This document shows, in pieces, positions 59,962 to 63,158 of a DNA stretch of 63,158 nucleotides. The stretch lies in assembly GCA_039028975.1 (NCBI GenBank), contig JBCCHB010000097.1, forward strand, positions 1 to 63,158. Reading direction: 5' to 3'. Numbering within the stretch: position 1 is the first letter of the stretch; the number at the start of each line of letters is the position of its first letter. Source of the DNA: JAHBNG01 sp039028975. GTDB lineage: Bacteria; Chloroflexota; Anaerolineae; Caldilineales; Caldilineaceae. Both the position numbers and the translations under genes were made by a program. A model generated the notes under the pieces. That model made no database searches. It had not been told where the DNA came from and saw only the letters and a list, made by a program, of their open reading frames with translations.

Positions 59962-60579
59962 TTAGATCAACCCGGCTGTCTTCGCCTTTACAGCAGCTTC
60001 GGCTCGTGTTCTTGCCTTGGTTTTGGAGAGAATGTTGCGCACGTGCTTTTTGACGGTACTGACTGATATATTCAGCTTTTGAGCAATTTCTTTGTCGCCG
60101 TCACCTTGGCTGATTAGCTGAAGAATCTCTGTCTCACGCTCGGTTAGATCATCCATGATGACCGACTCATTTGCATACCCATCGGCCGTATGAACTTTAC
60201 GAATATGGTCAAATAGCTGTTGTATGGTAAAGCCTTTATCCAACGGATCAGTCCCCATTTTCCCTACTTTCTCGAGCAGTTCGGGATAGTTGGAGATGGG
60301 AATGATCTTGGTTGTTGGTGATAATTTCCGTATCGCTTCAACGAGATAGAAGCCAATTTCGTCGATGCGATACCATGAGAGATCGAGTAGAACGATATCG
60401 GGCGCCAGCTGCTGAACTTCCCTTTCGACTTCATTGGCTGTACGGCACAAAGCTACCACGATCATATCCTCTACATCTTCAAAGAGATCGTTTAAGCCGC
60501 GCACGGCAAATTCTTGATCATCCGCAATCAGAATGCGAATCATCTCCTCGCCATCATTGATAGACGTACCATCGACCAT
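59962..60579 (-). CDS. NarL/LuxR-type response regulator
   Basis: 205 residues. The receiver domain has the acidic pair in ILIADDQ (residues 20-21) and phosphoacceptor D66 in VLLDLSW. The LuxR-type helix-turn-helix is LTERETEILQLISQGDGDKEIAQKL, then STVKKHVRNILSKT. ATG 60579 is chosen because GGGAG lies nine bases upstream; ATG 60543 has GAGGAG directly abutting it, which is too close. The kinase gene at 60893 lies upstream on the same strand and is its probable partner, though a family A repeat and about 310 bases separate them. Confidence 0.92.
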   Translation of the reverse strand: MVDGTSINDGEEMIRILIADDQEFAVRGLNDLFEDVEDMIVVALCRTANEVEREVQQLAPDIVLLDLSWYRIDEIGFYLVEAIRKLSPTTKIIPISNYPELLEKVGKMGTDPLDKGFTIQQLFDHIRKVHTADGYANESVIMDDLTERETEILQLISQGDGDKEIAQKLNISVSTVKKHVRNILSKTKARTRAEAAVKAKTAGLI

Positions 60580-60614
60580 CAAACGTTTCTCCCGAATTCC
60601 CTTCTAGTACTCAG

Positions 60615-60706
60615 TATACTTCGCCAGAAAAGTCTTGTCCCGACCCTTGCACAATCCACGAGGGAATTTCCAGAAAAGGAGGACAGAACTTTTCTGGCCA
60701 TCTATA
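60615..60706 (+). repeat. dispersed 92-bp palindromic element, family A, copy 5
   Basis: TATACTTCGCCAGAAAAGTC to ACTTTTCTGGCCATCTATA. It closely matches the copy at 8275, with differences mainly in the centre. It is the only copy whose other (TATACTTCGCC) end faces the neighbouring start codon, 35 bases from the response-regulator start. Confidence 0.85.
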
Positions 60707-60745
60707 GGTAACCATGCAATAGACTGCACCACAGGCGATGAAAAT

Positions 60746-60822
60746 CGAACAAAGATTTGAAGGTTGCGCAGATTTTTCATCTTTCAAATCTTGAAATCTT
60801 TGTTTATTTACGGGCAAATCGC
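60746..60822 (-). repeat. intergenic repeat, family G, copy 2
   Basis: Contains ACAAAGATTTG and CAAATC...AAATCTTTGT in inverted arrangement, ending in GGGCAAATCGC. Its inverse matches 25680-25778 outside that copy's AGAGT microsatellite. Confidence 0.55.
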
Positions 60823-60892
60823 AATGTACCCGGTATGGTCTAGGCTGACTCTGGACCAGATGACTAAGCGACTGCGGACTACTGGTACTCTG

Positions 60893-63158
60893 TTACTGCT
60901 GGTGCCAGTTGATTTGAACAACAGTACCTGTATGGCCATCGCTCCTGGGCAACCATGCCAAGATTGCACCAATTAAGTCGGCTTGATACTGCATCAGGGT
61001 CATGCCTGAACCATGTCTGGCGCGATGATCAAAGCCAAGGCCATTGTCTATGATCGTCATATAGAGTCTATCTCGCGACAGTTGAATAGAAAGGGTAACT
61101 TCGTTCCCACCATGCTTGAATCCATTGTGGATGGCCTCGCGAGCCAACCGATAGATTGGGTTGGCCACCTGGGCTGGCGGTTCCCCGTTGGCCTCTAGTA
61201 CGTTGACGCCTAGCTTTGGATATTTGTTCCCCAGGTAGTGAAGAGCGGCCAGCAGCCCCTCATCAATCAAAACAGGGTGACGCATATCGTCCATGATATG
61301 TTTCAAGGTGGTCGCTACACTCCTGGCATTATAGTGGATAACCCGAAGACGTTCCGTTAAGGTACCATTGACCGTCTGTTGAGCCGAGTAGTGCAATCGT
61401 TCTAGCGGCAGGGTTACGTTAAATTGCAGTTCGTTGAGCTGATCATGGATGTCGTATTTCCACATCTGCCTTTGATGATTCTGGGCCTTGGACCATGCCT
61501 TCCAAGCACTCCACGCTTTGGGAACATGTTCCTGAATGAGTGGCAAAATTTGCTTGATCTGATACTCGATTCGAGGAGATACATCCCAATAATTGATAAA
61601 CATAATCCCCTGCTCCGTATCGTTCAATTGAATCCTGGCTCCATATGCGCAACGAATCTTTGCTCTTCGAACATACATGCTGCGTCGCTCAGGCGCGATT
61701 CGATAGTCTATTTTGTATATGCCTTTTTCCGAAGCCAGTGTAGCAGCGACTAAGTCAATTGTCTTTGGATCATTGACATTTACTTTATCCTGAACATTTT
61801 TGTCTGTGGTGATGAATGTTGTCGGATCCAGCCGCTTGTTCTGGACATCTAGTAAGCCAAAGGAACAAGAATGGGCCTGAACGGCCTCTTGAATAATTAC
61901 GGCGATGGTGCGATACAAATCTGCCTCATCATCTGAGATGCTGGTGGGGGAAAAGAGCTCATGGATCATACGGCGCAGCGCTTCAGTCATGTCCGCTCTC
62001 GTCTCAGCTTTATTCAGCAACTGACAGTTGCGAAGGTCAACCGCACTATGGCGTGCCAAGGATAGGAGCAATTCCTGCATGCCAATTGAGAGTTCCTTTT
62101 CTTCTCGGGTAGCAAGGACCAAAAGACCGAGAGCCTTATCGCCGCTTTGCAAAGGAAACGCCAAACAGTCATGGAAATCTGTTTGGTCCCCCCAGGTTCG
62201 ATCAGTCGTCAATAGGTTAAAGGGGTATGTCTGCTCCTTGGCGATCTGAGAAATGGAAAGTGCCTTGGGAATGGAAACACATCTGTCTGCTTTTGGGCTA
62301 TCACCGGTCAATTGAGCACCTGGCAATTGAGTACTGGATAATTGAGTGGTTGCAATATCCAAATCCTGCTCAATTGCCCCAACGCAATTACGCGTTGTAT
62401 CGTTGAAACCATAAGGGAGATGTAAGCAATATCTTTCCTCCTCACCATCCCAAAAGAAAATGAAAGCAACTTCATAGCTAGCCAGATCGCTGGCAGCCTT
62501 TACAATTAGGTTAGCCGTCTCCCAAAAATCGATATTATCCTGTATACGCTCCAACCAATCATTTAGGCGAGCAGAGATCTCTTGTTGGTAATATAGATTG
62601 ATCACTTCCTCAGCGGAGAATCGAGCACAGTTGCTTTCCCGAGCAACATATAGTCCCAATTGTTGAATATCCTCTACGAGTGACTCATTCGCTCTTTTGA
62701 AGTCCTCCTCGGTAGACCAATACAATGAAATTGTACCGTACGGCTGGGTCTGGCTTTCTGTGGCCAGAAGCGGAATTACCATCCCATGTTGCAGATCGAA
62801 TTGTTCGACAAATCCGCGATGGTGCATACTCTCCAACAGATGCTCCTTATTGTTGACGATCATTGGCCGACCACTTTTGAATGCAGTAGAAGCCAAAGAG
62901 CGACCTTCATCAATATCTAGGCACATAAACTTATGGCCATGGCTCTGATTCAACAGGGATGAAGGTGAACAAGATGTCAACACAAGTGACTCTCGTGCTC
63001 CGTCAGTAGAGTGAATTCGTAAGAATACAAGTTTTGCATCATATTTGTGTTGCAACCGCTCAAGAGCGAAGTGAAAATTGGCTTCGAACAACTTTGAACG
63101 ACCATTTTGCCAGCTTCGGCTTAATAGATAGGTTACCAACGTAATGATTGTTATGTCA
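60893..63158 (-). CDS. GAF-domain sensor histidine kinase, NarX-like type (possibly runs past the window)
   Basis: At least 748 residues. The frame stays open to the window edge. The first usable start is TTG 63139, but the true start may lie outside. There is no membrane segment. GAF-like sensor regions lie at about 30-175, 190-370 and 400-540. The C-terminal kinase is of the HisKA_3 type (YDIHDQLNELQFNVTLPLERL, probable phospho-His in HD) with an HATPase domain: LAREAIHNGFKHGG (N box) and MTIIDNGLGFDHRARHGSGMTLM (G boxes). It should phosphorylate the NarL-type regulator at 59962-60579. Confidence 0.85.
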   Translation of the reverse strand, partial: DITIITLVTYLLSRSWQNGRSKLFEANFHFALERLQHKYDAKLVFLRIHSTDGARESLVLTSCSPSSLLNQSHGHKFMCLDIDEGRSLASTAFKSGRPMIVNNKEHLLESMHHRGFVEQFDLQHGMVIPLLATESQTQPYGTISLYWSTEEDFKRANESLVEDIQQLGLYVARESNCARFSAEEVINLYYQQEISARLNDWLERIQDNIDFWETANLIVKAASDLASYEVAFIFFWDGEEERYCLHLPYGFNDTTRNCVGAIEQDLDIATTQLSSTQLPGAQLTGDSPKADRCVSIPKALSISQIAKEQTYPFNLLTTDRTWGDQTDFHDCLAFPLQSGDKALGLLVLATREEKELSIGMQELLLSLARHSAVDLRNCQLLNKAETRADMTEALRRMIHELFSPTSISDDEADLYRTIAVIIQEAVQAHSCSFGLLDVQNKRLDPTTFITTDKNVQDKVNVNDPKTIDLVAATLASEKGIYKIDYRIAPERRSMYVRRAKIRCAYGARIQLNDTEQGIMFINYWDVSPRIEYQIKQILPLIQEHVPKAWSAWKAWSKAQNHQRQMWKYDIHDQLNELQFNVTLPLERLHYSAQQTVNGTLTERLRVIHYNARSVATTLKHIMDDMRHPVLIDEGLLAALHYLGNKYPKLGVNVLEANGEPPAQVANPIYRLAREAIHNGFKHGGNEVTLSIQLSRDRLYMTIIDNGLGFDHRARHGSGMTLMQYQADLIGAILAWLPRSDGHTGTVVQINWHQQ

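Overview
The window looks like a chromosome segment of a Gram-positive-like or monoderm bacterium, most probably a filamentous member of the Chloroflexota (Anaerolineae/Caldilineae type). This is inferred from several things together: large secreted proteins with TVP, DUF11 and TPR repeats and C-terminal 'LPL/LPI' tails, Uma2 and DUF4058 genes, a T-box leader, moderate base composition, and many dispersed palindromic intergenic repeats. No rRNA, tRNA, CRISPR array, prophage or full insertion sequence was recognised.

Layout. (1) 0.1-8.1 kb: a DUF4058 remnant, then a BMP/nucleoside-type ABC importer (binding lipoprotein, double ATPase, permease). Its second permease lies 2.7 kb downstream, behind an oxidoreductase, a methyltransferase-like gene and a TetR regulator. 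(2) 8.4-14.5 kb: an archaeal-type ATPase with a possible nuclease tail. It is followed by a tight operon of a nucleotidyltransferase-methyltransferase fusion, a yeast-Fcy1-type cytosine deaminase and two Gfo/Idh/MocA dehydrogenases. (3) 14.8-25.6 kb: an RNA-methyltransferase-like gene, a TPR hybrid histidine kinase, a secreted subtilase with PA14 and GGWAYSG repeats, a secreted propeller-like lipoprotein and a membrane MutS-like ATPase. (4) 25.8-41.9 kb: three large secreted repeat proteins, an archaeal-type aspartyl-tRNA synthetase with a T-box leader, and tandem S41 (Ctp) proteases. (5) 42-50 kb: smpB, an M16/PreP-like protease, a degenerate Nudix gene, a voltage-gated cation channel and a voltage-sensor-MscS chimera. 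(6) 50-57 kb: an ABC sugar-type importer with two paralogous binding proteins around one fused permease, bracketed by an intact and a broken Uma2 gene. (7) 57-63 kb: small metabolic genes and a NarL-type two-component pair.

The signals most worth following up are these. Upstream of aspS is a double control region: an Asp-specific T-box, then a 25-residue peptide with seven Asp codons, then an 11-nt perfect complement to the aspS ribosome-binding region. The 48.6 kb gene fuses a six-arginine S4 voltage sensor to an MscS channel. The nucleotidyltransferase-methyltransferase/deaminase operon is an unusual combination. A roughly 92-bp palindromic element occurs five times, four times with the same end 16-77 bp before a start codon. 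All similarity statements come from reading motifs by eye; no database search was run.
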